64,000 nucleotides of DNA from Hypomyces perniciosus. Lineage: Eukaryota > Ascomycota > Sordariomycetes > Hypocreales > Hypocreaceae. The stretch spans positions 4,278,001-4,342,000 of the forward strand of contig SPDT01000001.1 of the NCBI GenBank assembly GCA_008477525.1, written 5' to 3'. A program made the position numbers and the translations under genes. The notes beneath the pieces were generated by a model. It was not told where the DNA came from and did no database searches. It saw nothing but the letters and a program-made list of their open reading frames with translations. Shown here one piece after another: positions 36,489-48,429 of the stretch (the first letter of the stretch is position 1; each line of letters starts with the position of its first letter).

Positions 36489-39400
36489 CTGCTAGTACGG
36501 CGCACGAAGTAGTCCGTATAAAGTATTACAGTTCCTAATCACATTATGGTTTCACGTATGTCGCCGTTGCAATAATCCCGAGAAAACACCTAAATAAAAA
36601 GGGGGCTTCTCAGCTCTTCTAGCCAGGAAAAGAAGCAAAGGGATGTGACCCTACGGCGAAGTAGAGCCGAGTCATAGTCTAAGTTCCACCAGCCTGGAAT
36701 CTCTCAATCGGATACTGCTAGACGAGGCACTACCATCATGTCATTCCGTATCCTTGGAAGAACCGGGTCTTTAGTAGATTCAACTAGGCATTTTTACGAG
36801 TAGTTCAGTCCGGGGACACGGTGCCGGTGCCTGGTCCGGCCTTCGTTAGTGGCAGTGACCGTTGAGAGTAGGAGAAATAGTAGTTGTAGCAATAGAAATG
36901 GCGGTGATTACGGAGTATGATTACCGTTTTGCGGGAGACCCCTGTTTTTCGATAAAGGACAGACAGAAGTTTTTTTTCCTCAAACCCTTTGCATTTGCCC
37001 TTGGCGTAACAATCTGGACGTCGGGTTTGCGAGCAGGGATACCCCGCGTAAGCTGTAGGATCTCGTGCATGGCCTCAGCCAACCTGGTATCTGCTACTAC
37101 TATTCCTCAGATGTATGAGTACTACCACTATAACGAATGTGAGAGATATTAGCAGTGCAGCCCTTCAAGGAATGAAAATTTTTGCGTCATGCCTAGAAAG
37201 CAATCATCCGCAACGTGCGCTTGCGCGTGTGCGGAACAGTATTAGCCAGGGGGAGGGGCGTCGTCCAACGGTTTAGCCGACTCCCTCTTCCGCATCATCA
37301 GGGTCTGGTCCAGCGCACTGGGCCCAACGGTAGAGTGCCGGAAGAGCTGCCGACTCCACCGCCCAGATGGCCAAAGTACCTTGGATGTATTGTACGGAGT
37401 ACAAAGTACGAAGTGCAGTTACCACTATTGATTCCGGACGCTTGGGTTCGTTTAGTCAGTCCTATTTGTTTTTTTTTTTTGTATTCTACCAACTAGCCCA
37501 ACCCTTCCGTCTTAGCACTCTTAGCACCAACAGTCATCTGGATGACCATGCGCTCATCTCCTCGTCACAGCTGATCATGACTCTTTGCGGTTTGCTATTG
37601 GCTTGATGGCAAATACCTGCCAGGCAGCTCTTCATCGAGCATGAAGCATGCCTTTCCGTGTTGCGTGGTGCTCTCGGGTTGGTGCTCCCAAAACATCTGC
37701 CTGTTTACCACTGTCACCGACTTCGTCGTACATGCAAGAAGCAGCAGCCTCTCACACCGAACAAAGAATAGGGGGCCGGGTAGCTGCGATCCGGGAGATG
37801 AGCGAAGCAAAGGGTGGCGCTGGATATACCGAATTCATCTCAGACCGCAGACGCGCTAGAACCGAAAGCCATGCTTCTTTCTCGACACCTTATGATGGAC
37901 GGTGAAGACTAGCGTTGTGCTAGGAAAAGCCGTTCTGCTACGGAGGACAACTAGTGGTGATGATAGCATTGCCAACTCTGTCAGCAGAGAATACGCGGAG
38001 TATTGTAGGAGCAATGATGCTACTGCTAGCAGTAGTATACGGAAAAACAGCACGATACTACTAACAAGGAGCCTGGAGGTACCCATCCATGCCCTACCGT
38101 ACATGTGGCAGCATGCATGTCATGCAGCAACTGGAGGGCAAGCAAGCCAGCAGCCAGATTTTTCTCGTCCCGTGATGAAATAAATAAAAAAAAGCACAGA
38201 GATAGACCCGACAACATGGACACACCGGACAAAAATGCATTGTTACATCATCAACACTCCGGCCCAAAATGCAGCCCAGCCCAGCCCAACCCAACCCACC
38301 ACCACGCGAGATGGCACATGATAGCAGGGTCAATGCCTGATGGGATATGCGAGAGAGCAGCAAACAACCGAGAGGCGCATCTCAACCACAGCAAAGGCAA
38401 AAAAAAAAATCACCGACGATCAAAGGGCCACACAGAACAAACAGCATCTGCGACGCCAAGTGGACACGACGACTCTCTTTGTCCATTGCACCCCTCATTC
38501 TCTCCTCCATCCCAAGCTCACCGCCAGATTGTCTGCTCCCAGGCCTCGTCTCGTGATCCGCCTCATCAACTGATTAGCAGATCCCATCTCTCGCCCTCAC
38601 CCCCCCTGGCATTTTTCTGCCCCTCCCTCCCTGGACTCCCACGTTGGGCCTGCCTCACACAGTGTCGTCATCGCTAATGCGGCGCATGGCCGGCCGGCCA
38701 ATGATCAAACGTAGAGCATGGGTACGGGCGTTCAGGGAGCTCTCCCGCGCGACCGGACTCGCAGTTCACCCATCCGGCTTGGCCAGTTCATCTTGCAAAA
38801 ACCTCGGAAGGGGAACCCTTCGCTCGACGTTTGGCGCCGTGGAGTGGCGGAAATATTTAAAAAGCTTCCTTTAAACACTGCCGTGGCGTCGCATGGCGCC
38901 CCATCAAAGAAAATAGCAACCTTCGATGACGGACTGGCCGCTAGCCCGTAGCCCGGTTGGTTGGGTGGCGATTGCTGGGAAAAATAAAAGGGGACAGCCC
39001 ATGGACCCGGTGGATTGGATTGATCTGATGCGCCGGAACGACACCAAAGGTTTGGTCGTTTCAGAATCGCCTGCCCGGCAAGTCGGGTCGTGGGCCGTTA
39101 GACCGTCGTGGGAGCTACTCCGGGGACTCAGGACCGGCCGGTTCTTCTCAAAGCCTGGTCGGTTCCAGAGATGAGAGTGGGATCTAATATCCATCCAACC
39201 AGCACCGCGGTCCCAGATTGATAGTGCTTGCAATCCCGGCATCGGTGTCCAGAGGGTAGCAATCAATGCCGAACATACTTGCTACTACTGTACGAGCAGC
39301 AACGCGGAGGAAAAGGAAAAAGAAATTGCAACATGGATATAATATCGAATGTATGTACGAAGTACGAGTACTCCGTACTCCGTATGTATTCCGTACGTGC

Positions 39401-39556
39401 CCTTCCACCACCGCCATTATCCCTACAATCGCCTGTCTGGATCTGGATCCCAATCCATGTCAACAGGTCGTACGAAGGATACGTGATTGGTAGGTATCTC
39501 AGTCTTTCAATAGCTGCGAATGCTCCTCTCGGCAGTGTGGCTTGTTTTCAATATTA

Positions 39557-39590
39557 ATACTACTACTATTACTACTATTACTACTACCAC
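39557..39590. repeat. (TAC/TAT) trinucleotide run
   Basis: An imperfect array of TAC units broken by TAT lies within the gene-poor region. Confidence 0.65.
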
Positions 39591-42500
39591 CTCTATTAAC
39601 ATGCCCTTCAGTACTTGGCATTTTTTTCGGCGAATATTTCTCTCATTTCCTAGCCGTGTACCTCATCACGGCCTACAATTACGAGGCACAGCAATTTCAA
39701 CTATTACTCCGTACCACCCATACGACAATATCCGAATCGGGAGCTTTAAGAGCATTCCGCTGCTGGGAGGCTACTCGTATGTATGTACGAGTACATAGTA
39801 CATGCGCGCACGGGCTTGCCGGCCGCAGACGAGAGGCGTGAACTGATGAGTTCGTATATCTGGAGTACTTGTACTCTTCTTGCAGGTACCTGCTTTTGCT
39901 TCCTCGCCTTCTTCCTTTCTTTCTGAGCCTTGTTTTTTTTTTTTACTTTTCTTTTTCCTGTTTTGCCGATGCATTCCTCATGTTTTCGACAGGGGCCCCC
40001 TTGAACAGTCATAGTCGGGGAAGCGACTGGCCCAATTCACGGGTGCGACTCAGCCGCTCGCCCGTTGAGCCCACCTCCGGGGAACTGACCCTTTTGGCTC
40101 CGGACCAATGAGGGCGTCGGCAGAAGAGAAGGCCATCGATGCCAAGCCTGCCAAGGCAAAACCTCGGGGATCGGACAAGTCTTCAGGATGCATGGTCCCG
40201 TTCAAGTTTGATACACAGCATGCTGTTGTTGTTCATGGGTATCGACACATATGTCACTTGGCATTCACTCATGCCGAGGAAGCTCTCTATTACCAGTGCA
40301 TCCAGGAGCAGTTGCACTCTACATACAAGTACAAGTATTTTGTACACGGCAAACATGCTTCGGTACCAATGGCTGCTGCTGCTGCTAACCCTAGACCTTG
40401 CACTTCATATTACGACACGGGCTCAATCAATCATCACTCGTCACCTCAGGGTTACTGGACCTTGCTAATTATCGATTATCGTTGCATCTAAAGCATTGCA
40501 GCGGGTGTCTTCCGCGGAGCAGTGTTTGTCCGAGGCTTGAGACAGTCTCAGAAAATCGGTCGCAGATTTGACAGCACAGCCCATCAACGGTTAGGATCAG
40601 CCCTATGCTGAATCGAGCCTGAGTCACGGCCCACGACGCCTGTTCCTCACACCGACACAATCAATGTGATATCAGACCTAGTTTAGGTGTGTTCAAAACG
40701 CTGAGGTGTACGAGTAGTATTACTACACGATCACACATAGTACTACTCGTACACCGACCTACGAGTACGAGCAGTCTCGCTTCACATCCCAAGACATGCT
40801 TTGTCCCAAGACATGCTTTGTGTGCCAGGGGGCTTGTTGATCTGACAGTCGGTCTCGCATCCGCTGGTCAAAGTCTACATCCTGGGACATCGCAAAGTAT
40901 ACTTCAAATGGACCATGGTTACTCCGTACAAGCAGGTATCGTATTTCAAGCCTCATGGCTATCATTTCCTTGTACAACATCGGCAAACCTTTCCGCATAT
41001 CACACACGGACGGACAGCACCATTGACCCTCGTTCGTCGAGATCGCCCGCCAATGCAGCCAGCCATCAACTAGGCGCGCAGGCGTAAAGATAGAAAGCCC
41101 TGGTCATGGCCGCAGGGGCCACGCGTTGGAAAACGGTAGGAGTACTGATACGAAGCTGGCCCTTGCAAAAACGGAGGTATTGCCATATATCGCGGAACCT
41201 GACTCGTGATCCATCCTGGTGGTCACGAGACTGCCTTGCTCGTCGTTGGGTCCTTTCAGCTTGCGGGAGGCTGCTTTGGACATGCATTCTTGTAGATGTA
41301 TGCACATGAGGCGTGTCTCTGCCGACGAGAGCAGCCAACAACCATTTATTCACCGAATGGCAAACACTTGCAGCTAAGTGAATTCGCCTGAGACACGTCA
41401 AGATGTTTGCTCCGACTTCAATCAAACGGTTGTCGATCACTCGACTGGATCAGTCGAGCACTGCAGACAAGCAAGTATGTACTTGAATGTACTGACAACG
41501 CATTGAGGGTATAAAATTAGACGAGGCATTACGAGAATTCCATACAACACAGAGTAATACCACTCGTACTTGCGTTGTACGAAGTACAGGGTACTACTTG
41601 TACTTGAGTCTATGCTTAATGTTGGGATCTGTAACCAGGATACTACCATCTGATACTATCTTCTGGGGTGCCCTCTCTGGCCGACCGTGCCGCCGCTGTG
41701 GATACATACAACGCGAATGGCGATACTGGGGTTGGCGTTCGCCCCTCTGTGCTGCACTCCGCAATGATAGTGAGATGAAGTCCATTGGGCTGATCTGTCA
41801 TATTTTATTTTTTTGAGAAATGCGAGAACTGACAGGAGCTAGCATCTCAAAATATCCAGCATCTCCCCTAGTCTCTCAGCCGGTGCTATTAGTAGAACGC
41901 GGCTACGCAGTGCAAGGTCGGCGACTTGGCGTCAAAGTTCAGTGTACTCCGTCCCAGTCAGAAACAAATATATCTCCAAGGGATTTTGGCCGATACTAAG
42001 TTATTTCGTCAGCTTATCATTACCAACACTGCGGTTGACCATCGTCTATATTGCTGGTTAGGCTGCGATGGTGTCATCTTCTGGACAGGAAGCTCCAACC
42101 CTATACAGGCTGGTCCAACGAACGAACACCTTGGGTATATGTGCATGTGCATGGCACTCGCACCCATCGTTTGTCCTCATTACAGTCTGCATGGTGTATA
42201 CACCTGCAACGGGGCCTGCCTGTCTCTGACCGCCTGCCCAATGATGATGGCTACCTGCTTGGTTTAAGCGTGCAGCTGTTCGCATCTCTACGGGGCTTTG
42301 GATTGGATGGCTACCCAAGGGCTGTTTTGTATGTACATACATGTGTAGATCCTACCGAGTGCATCGCCCTTCGCACAACCGCCTGTCACTTCTTTGCATG
42401 AGTGGAAGGGGTGGCGGCTGTCATGGTCATGGTAGGCGAACAGTCTGGTGATGATCAACCTCATCATGCATTGCCAAGGCGAACCTGACCAGCACAGGGT

Positions 42501-44532
42501 GCTCGTACGAGGACTAGGCCTGAGCAGAATGGCGTTCTGCTTCCACTTTCAGACATGTCGGGTCAGAGCACAAAGGCATGATTCCTATATGGGGAACTAT
42601 GTGCCCGATGCGATTCGCCATTTTGGTGCTGAGCCCTGCATCCCTGCCCAGCTGGGGTAGACTATCCTGATGCACATGCACCACCATGCTCAATCACATA
42701 ACTCACACTAACCGCCGTGCTATCCATGCGGATGCACGCCTGGTGAATAGGATGAGCCAGAACAGCATGCGATCCCGTCCGTGGCTGGTGCGCCCGGCAC
42801 CTTGTCGATGAGCACATGTCGGCCCGGAGGAACGTCCGCGTTGGCTTCTTTGCAGCTCTTGACGGGCGCCATGTCTATCCCTCGAGCAAGCAAGCCACTC
42901 AATAGAAACAGATGCAGCCCTAGCCCGTTGGGCCAATACAGAGACGCAAGGGAGCTTGCAACACCCCACTCCGTGCTGTTTCTGAGCAAGATGCAACAAA
43001 GCTGCGACACGCTCGTGCGTGCAAGATGCGGTCTAATACGCCTTCACCATTCGGGGAAAGCTGTTTGTTGGTCCCGGTCGATACAAGCTGTGGCAACTGC
43101 GGATGATTTGCACTGCCTCGAGCCCCATCATGGTTAGGAACTGGACAGCGAGACTTGGGTATCTGCTGACAACGACTCCATACCAAGTAAGAATAGCATA
43201 ATCAGCATCCGAGGCCGCCGGCGTTGCCGGTCGAATACCTGTCTATCAGAATCCCGAAGGAGCGGTATTCGCTGGTGGAGACGGACGGTAGCTTACGGTC
43301 TCTCCTCCGGGCCTCAACAGACCAGTAACAGCCGGCCACGCGACACTGCGGACAGAACATTGTACCGGTGCTGGGCAAAAGGGAGGACGAGGGTTCAGTG
43401 TTGCAGAGGTTGTCCGAATGACCACGCGCATGACAGCCAAGTGAAGATGTTGCTGCTGGTGATGATGATGGGTCCTGGCTTGGGCTGGGGGGCTGAATGG
43501 AGCACCATGGTTCGTTCACACGCCCCCCAAGTCTCGTCCGAAACAGACGACTTCGATTGCAGCTCTTCGCCGTGCGCTTCGTAACCTGACGACACACATA
43601 ATCCACCAGATGTTAGACAATACGCCATAGGCGCCTTCAGCAAAGTCGCTCATTCCTCGCAGAATACCCCAGTGGTTTGTGACCTGCCATCCTCTCATGC
43701 TCTCCACGCTCCACGCCGATGTGCGTACGATTCTGCCAGACCGACCAATCAATTCGGAAAAACACTGCTTGACTGGCGTTGTGATTAGGCATGCAGGCAT
43801 ATACATATGCACATGTAGGTATGTACAGACTGCTGCACTAGCCGATGAATGTCGGGGGTGCGTTCTAGTAATGTCGGCGGCTTGCATCTGCTGAACGCAC
43901 AGTCTCGGACGGTAGTAGATCCTAGGTATATTCCATTGTGGCTGTTGCTGTTGCTGTTACTGCTGTAGCAGGTCTGGAAACAAACGCAAATGGTAAGTAG
44001 GTATCCAACGGTAGGCTTAGGGATAGCATTCCGCACCTTTAGTACAGGTAATGCATACGCGGGTTACCGAGCCGGCAGGACCCACAGTGCGGTCCGGCCG
44101 GGAGCCACGGAGTACGAGACGAGAGTGTGAAAAAAAAAGGGCCTTTGTTTGCGGTCTTGGTCTTGGGGGGCTGGATTGTCACATATTACTGTCCATGCAT
44201 CAAGTAATATTACCTCATCGGGATGTAACCGTAGTAGAAACGGCGGTTTAAAGAGCGGGCGGGCCGTGGCCGCGGCCGCAGGGTGGACGGTGGACGGTGA
44301 ATGCGCCGGTCTTCCATTTACTAGGCCTAAATGGCCTGTGGTTGCGTCGAAGCACCGGCAAGCCGCCGCAAACGGGGCGGCCTGGACTAGTGGTGCAGGG
44401 AGAGCAATAGAGGCACGCACGAGACGAGAGAAACTTACCTGCTACCTAGACTACCGACTAACCTCGAACATACGACAGACCGACGTACATACAGACGGGC
44501 ATACATACATCCTACGCGCTGCGAAGTACAGC

Positions 44533-44560
44533 ACACACATACATACATACATACATACCG
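44533..44560. repeat. (ACAT)n microsatellite in the CCDC124 leader
   Basis: About six ACAT units lie about 250 bp before the start codon of the CCDC124 homologue. A (CAGA)n run at about 44695-44712 lies nearer the ATG. Both are probably transcribed in the 5' UTR. Confidence 0.7.
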
Positions 44561-44799
44561 CCTGCATACCGACCTCCCTAGTACGAAGTACTCCTAGTCG
44601 AACAAACAAACACGCAAACAACGCACACCCCTCCCTCTTTTTCCCTGCGCGTGCTCATCCGGCTCGACACGGCACACTGCGCACACTGCGCACACAGACA
44701 GACAGACAAACAGACCCGACACACGACCGACCGCGACAACTCATCAGAGGTGTCGAGAGAGACACACCCGTCCCCCCCTTCCCCTGAGCAGACGTCATC

Positions 44800-45588
44800 A
44801 TGGCCGGCAAGAAAGCCACGGACAACAGCAAGAAGGCCGCCGGCAACGCCCGCAAGGCCGAAACCGCAGCGAAGAAGAATGCTGCTCTAGACGCGGAGCG
44901 TGAGACTGCCGAGGGCGAGAAGTGGGAGCAGGGAGCCAAGAGCAACGCGAAAAAGTACGCATGACCAAACTGAGTGACTGGCTGAGTGTACACTCCCCCC
45001 AGCAGTCTGACCCCTCACTCTCCTCTTTCCCCTCGAATACTGTTGGCTGGCGGCACTCTAACACTTCGGTCTTCGTTTTTTCTTCTTCATAGGGATGCAG
45101 AAGCTGCCAAGAAGGCTGAACTAGCCAAAAAGAAGGCCGAGAAAGAGGCCTTGATGAAGGAGGAGGAAGCCAGCCTTAACGCCGCGTGCGCAGAGCCCAA
45201 GAAGTCCAAGGCGCCTGTCAAGAAGACGCGAGGCCTGGACCTGTCGCAGCTGGATGAGCCGTCGGCGCTCAACGCCACTGGTATCGATAACGCCTTGGAT
45301 GCGCTGTCGCTCACGACTGGCGGAGACGACAAGGTCGACCAACATCCTGAGAGGCGATTCGCCGCGGCGTACCACCGCTATGAGGAGCGAAGGCTGGCTG
45401 AGATGAAGGCGGACGGCAGCGGCACGGGACTCCGGTTGGAGCAGCGGAAGCAGAGGATCAGGAAGGAGTTTGACAAGAGCCCTGAGAATCCGTTCAACCA
45501 GGTCACGGCGGCGTACAATGCTACGAGGACTGATCTTCACCAGATCAAGTCCCAGGAGATGGCCAAGATTGAGAAGCGTCTGGGATGA
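44800..45588 (+). CDS. CCDC124 homologue (DUF1014), ribosome-associated protein
   Basis: This encodes a 216-residue protein of the CCDC124/Oxs1 family. In other eukaryotes CCDC124 (with yeast Lso2 as a shorter relative) binds idle 80S ribosomes and helps them recover. Exons are 44800-44954 and 45093-45588. The N-terminal half is a highly charged Lys/Ala/Glu helix (KKAELAKKKAEKEALMKEEE) that in homologues threads through the ribosome. The C-terminal globular part contains HPERRFAAAYHRYEERRLAE and ENPFNQVTAAYNATRTDLHQ, family hallmarks. The start ATG has context ATCATGGCC. The 138-nt intron is long for this window. A GTAC-rich, microsatellite-bearing leader precedes it. Family assignment is firm; the ribosome role is from homologues. 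Confidence 0.92.
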
Positions 45589-45965
45589 AGGTATACGGTA
45601 TGATCAGCCAGATGGTTTCTATTACTTGACTCTCTACTACATATAGATGGGACGGACCCTGGCTTGCGTCGAACAAAAGGGTTACACGGATTGAATAAAT
45701 ACTGCACCCAAACTCGCTTCTCTCACAAAGGCACCACAAGGATTTTCCATCATAACCCCGCCATCGAATCTCCTGTGATGCTGAAACCCCGCTATTTTTT
45801 GTGTCACTGTGACGATAAAGCATTATGTCCGGCAGAACGATAGACCGCTTTCCGTACCGCCTACGTATCCCTATTGCCGGCTTGTACTGCCTGGTTGCCA
45901 TGTCGCGATGTCATTCCGCATGAAACATTCCTCCAGCCTTCATGTAACCGACTGCATCAATCAGA
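45589..45965. other. Intergenic, no gene seen
   Basis: This 377-bp space separates two plus-strand genes. It presumably holds the CCDC124 3' UTR and the next promoter. Confidence 0.45.
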
Positions 45966-47105
45966 ATGGCTTCCCTAACGCTGGGGCATCTGCCGTCGCT
46001 GTGGAGGCAGCATCTTCTGTCTGAATTGTACGCGCGCGCATCGCGACTCTACCTTTGGGCCCCATTGACGTCAGTTGAACTAATAAACAAACGACAGCGC
46101 CGGGTTAAGGCAAGCCTGTCCAGAAGGGGTGTTTGTCAGTCTGACCCCTGGGGATCCGTCCCTGTGGTCGGCGGTCCTTTTCGTTCGCAATGGTGAGATG
46201 GAAATGCTTCCGCCAAGTTGTGAGATTTGATGGCTAATCTGTCGTGTTGGTCGCAGGTCCCTACGCCCCAGCTGTCCTCAGATTCCAGATCTCCTTCCCA
46301 GACGCCTATCCTCGAGTACCACCCCTTGTAACATTTTCGACCGATATTTTCCATCCCTTAATCACCCCTTTAACGACACATATATACACTACCGATTTCG
46401 CACATGATGGACAAGGCAGCGGAGCGGAGCAAGAGAGGTTGCCCCCTGGTGGTTTCAGCTTGCGCCACGGCTTTCCGGAGTGGTTTGGACGACAAAGACG
46501 ACCAGCGAGTAAAAGTCGACAGGCCAGCAGCAGGAGTCAGTCGCGGTCCAGCAACAACAAATCACCAGCACCGCCAAATAAGGACTTGCCGAGGTACATG
46601 CAAACACACAAGACGACCATCTCGACATACAGCATCTTGAAGTATATCCGAAGCACATTTGATAAGGTGCATGTTCTCGATTCGGTGCCTCTACATGCGG
46701 CAGGCAATCCCGGGGCCTGGCACGCGTGGCGAACGCATCGACGCAAACAGGGGAAGGTCTTTGAGGATCGGTCAGTGGGGAAGACGAAGAAAGATTGCGA
46801 ACAAGGACAGGTAAATACAAGAAGCCCTTCTTCACGTGCGTCTAGCACCAGGCAACCTGGAGAGTGGAATTGGGATGGCGTTTGGGAGGATAGGGTCAGG
46901 AAGGGTATAGCGTCCAGTCTATCGGAGTCGGTACTCTACGGCTCATCGGGAGCCCCTGATAATTTGGTACGTCGTTGCAAACGCCTTCCGTTTGCACGTG
47001 TGCGAATACTAACGATTTGGGCAGATTCATTTCTTGGCGCTGGAGGAGGGCGATATCGAGGCCGTGAAAGGCAACCTTCGGCGTACTCTGGAGGCGGCTG
47101 TGTAG
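45966..47105 (+). CDS. Ubiquitin-conjugating-enzyme-like (UEV) protein, FTS/AKTIP type
   Basis: This is an E2-fold protein of 315 residues that appears to lack the catalytic cysteine. Exons are 45966-46027, 46098-46192, 46257-46966 and 47025-47105. The joins read HLLSEFAGLRQACPEGVFVS and then LFVRNGPYAPAVLRFQISFP, continuous UBC-fold sequence. The block DAYPRVPPLVTFSTDIFHP is the E2 core; where active E2s have an HPN...C active site, this protein has FHPLITPLTTHIYTTDF with no Cys. That matches the UEV class, including AKTIP/FTS, which acts in a Hook-dynein adaptor complex on endosomes. A Ser/Arg-rich insert follows, then a C-terminal helical part ending LALEEGDIEAVKGNLRRTLE. Involvement with a Hook protein is inference from family. 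The acceptor at 46097 is preferred because it restores the FAGLRQACPEG block. Confidence 0.85.
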
Positions 47106-47425
47106 GATTATTACTGTTTGCTTATCATTTGTACAACTTACTTTTTTATTACCTTTTTAGTTCAACGTTTAGATTCTTCTTTTGGGCAGAAGGGAACACT
47201 CCGAAGGCTGTTGTTGAAGCTCTGCTTCTTCTCACTCCTACCTACCTGCCTCTAGGTATGGTACCTAATGATCGATACTCATCAAGTCACGTTTTTCACA
47301 ACCTATGGACAATGATAACCTACATCCCATCGCTACTCCCTTAACATGACTGCTGTTGCCTCCGCTTCTATCATCACTCTGTTCGTTTCTTCTCTCTGCA
47401 TCTCCATTTTTCTCATTTCCAAGTG
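47106..47425. other. Intergenic, T-rich
   Basis: This 320-bp T-rich stretch lies between two plus-strand genes. No gene or repeat is visible. Confidence 0.4.
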
Positions 47426-48078
47426 ATGCATCATAACGACACCCTAGACAGCAGCCCTTGGGCAACTTGGCAAAACCCTGTTGCAACCTTTGGTTTGATT
47501 GTTATTACTCTCTGCATCGGTATTCTCGCTGCGGCCATCACCATCAGTGCGTGCTACCCCGTTTATTCTTTTGGTCTGAATCGTTCGGAACCACGACTCC
47601 CACGCCGACAAAGGAACCGGCTGGTTTCTCGTGTTCGACAACGGCAACAGCTCCATTATCAGTTGACGTACAGAGCAGATTCGTGGGACGAGCTAAAGTT
47701 GTTGAGTCCAAGGCGCCCGAGATTTGATACTATTTCCCAAAACAACCCGCACGTTGATGTTGCGTCGCCAGCGCAGGTATGGCATTATCCTCCGAGAACA
47801 GGTCACCTTGCCTTGGGCAGCAGCCCTCCACCTCGACAGAACAGACCTTTGCCCGAGATAAGCCGAGTCCTCTTCGAATCATCAAGCAGTACCGGAGCTA
47901 CAGTCGTCCGAACGGAGGCGGCAGGGGGTGGAGCACAGTTCGCACAGACACGAGTGAGGGAATTGGCCCGGAATCGTTTGGCTGCCTCGACAACAACATG
48001 CCGCTGAAGGTGATGAAGAAACGAGCCAGTAGGGTGGTTCGAGACGTGTTGCGAAACGAGAATGAGGCACCAAGTTAG
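47426..48078 (+). CDS. Hypothetical single-pass membrane protein, 3' end uncertain
   Basis: The ATG at 47426 starts MHHNDTLDSSPWATWQNPVA, followed by one membrane segment at about residues 19-44 (ATFGLIVITLCIGILAAAIT). A basic region follows (RLPRRQRNRLVSRVRQRQ). Unspliced, the frame ends at 48007. If a short intron (about 44-47 nt) beginning GTATGG at 47777 is removed, the frame continues through PLRIIKQYRSYSRPNGGGRG and GPESFGCLDNNMPLKVMKKR to a TAG at 48076. The second version looks more protein-like but the intron would be unusually short. I do not recognise a family. It may be the 5' part of the gene described at 48430-49715, since the downstream frame is the same. Confidence 0.45.
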
Positions 48079-48429
48079 GAGCAGTCCCTGAACAAATCGA
48101 ACATCTGGCGACGTTCCGTGAGGAGAAGCGAAAATGAAGTCAGCTTTAAGAAAGAGTCTGCGCCTCAAAAGCAAAGCCGCCTCCGATATCCAACTCTGAA
48201 GATCAAGAAGATTCGACAACATCGGCCCGCCATCAAAGACAGCAGCATACTAGAGGCAAACGAAAATCGTACTCCTTCATCTTGCACCGTGCCTGTAGGC
48301 TGAGCTATTCAACTGTCAAGGGTCTGTCAGTCATTCCGAAGCTCCTCAAGGGCCACGGACTATGAGCGTAGCGCATCTCCCTACCTCGCTGAAAGTCCAC
48401 TCTCAACACCGCGGTCTTCGCTGCGAGAA
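48079..48429 (+). pseudogene. Coding-like frame with in-frame stops, possibly part of one broken gene
   Basis: The same reading frame as the preceding exon end and the following gene stays open from 48079 to a TGA at 48301-48303, then open again to the ATG at 48430. The residues look coding rather than random: SNIWRRSVRRSENEVSFKKE before the TGA, and ATDYERSASPYLAESPLSTP after it. No intron of normal size that keeps the frame and removes the TGA was found. It could be a decayed exon, a missed intron, a sequence error or stop readthrough. I report it as broken and do not join it. Confidence 0.35.

Larger units (their letters stand above)
32331..44799. other. 12.5-kb gene-poor region with dispersed short repeats
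   Basis: I cannot support any protein-coding gene here. Frames are short, low-complexity or lack an ATG. GTAC-type motifs are frequent: 33350-33366, 33491-33499, 33588-33604, 33934-33943, 35525-35534, 35651-35659, 36391-36399, 36909-36917, 37393-37402, 39369-39384, 39705-39714 and 40920-40929. Trinucleotide runs lie at 36469-36488 and 39557-39590. No transposase, reverse transcriptase or long terminal repeat is visible. The last 400-500 bp is probably the leader of the CCDC124 homologue. Confidence 0.55.

Noticed and set aside
38105..38677. 190-codon frame in the gene-poor region
   Set aside because: Low-complexity His/Ser/Pro/Lys mix with no fold-like pattern; coding bias not apparent.
44149..44787. 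212-codon frame before the CCDC124 homologue
   Set aside because: Its second half is translated microsatellite (HTYI and TDRQ repeats); more likely 5' leader.
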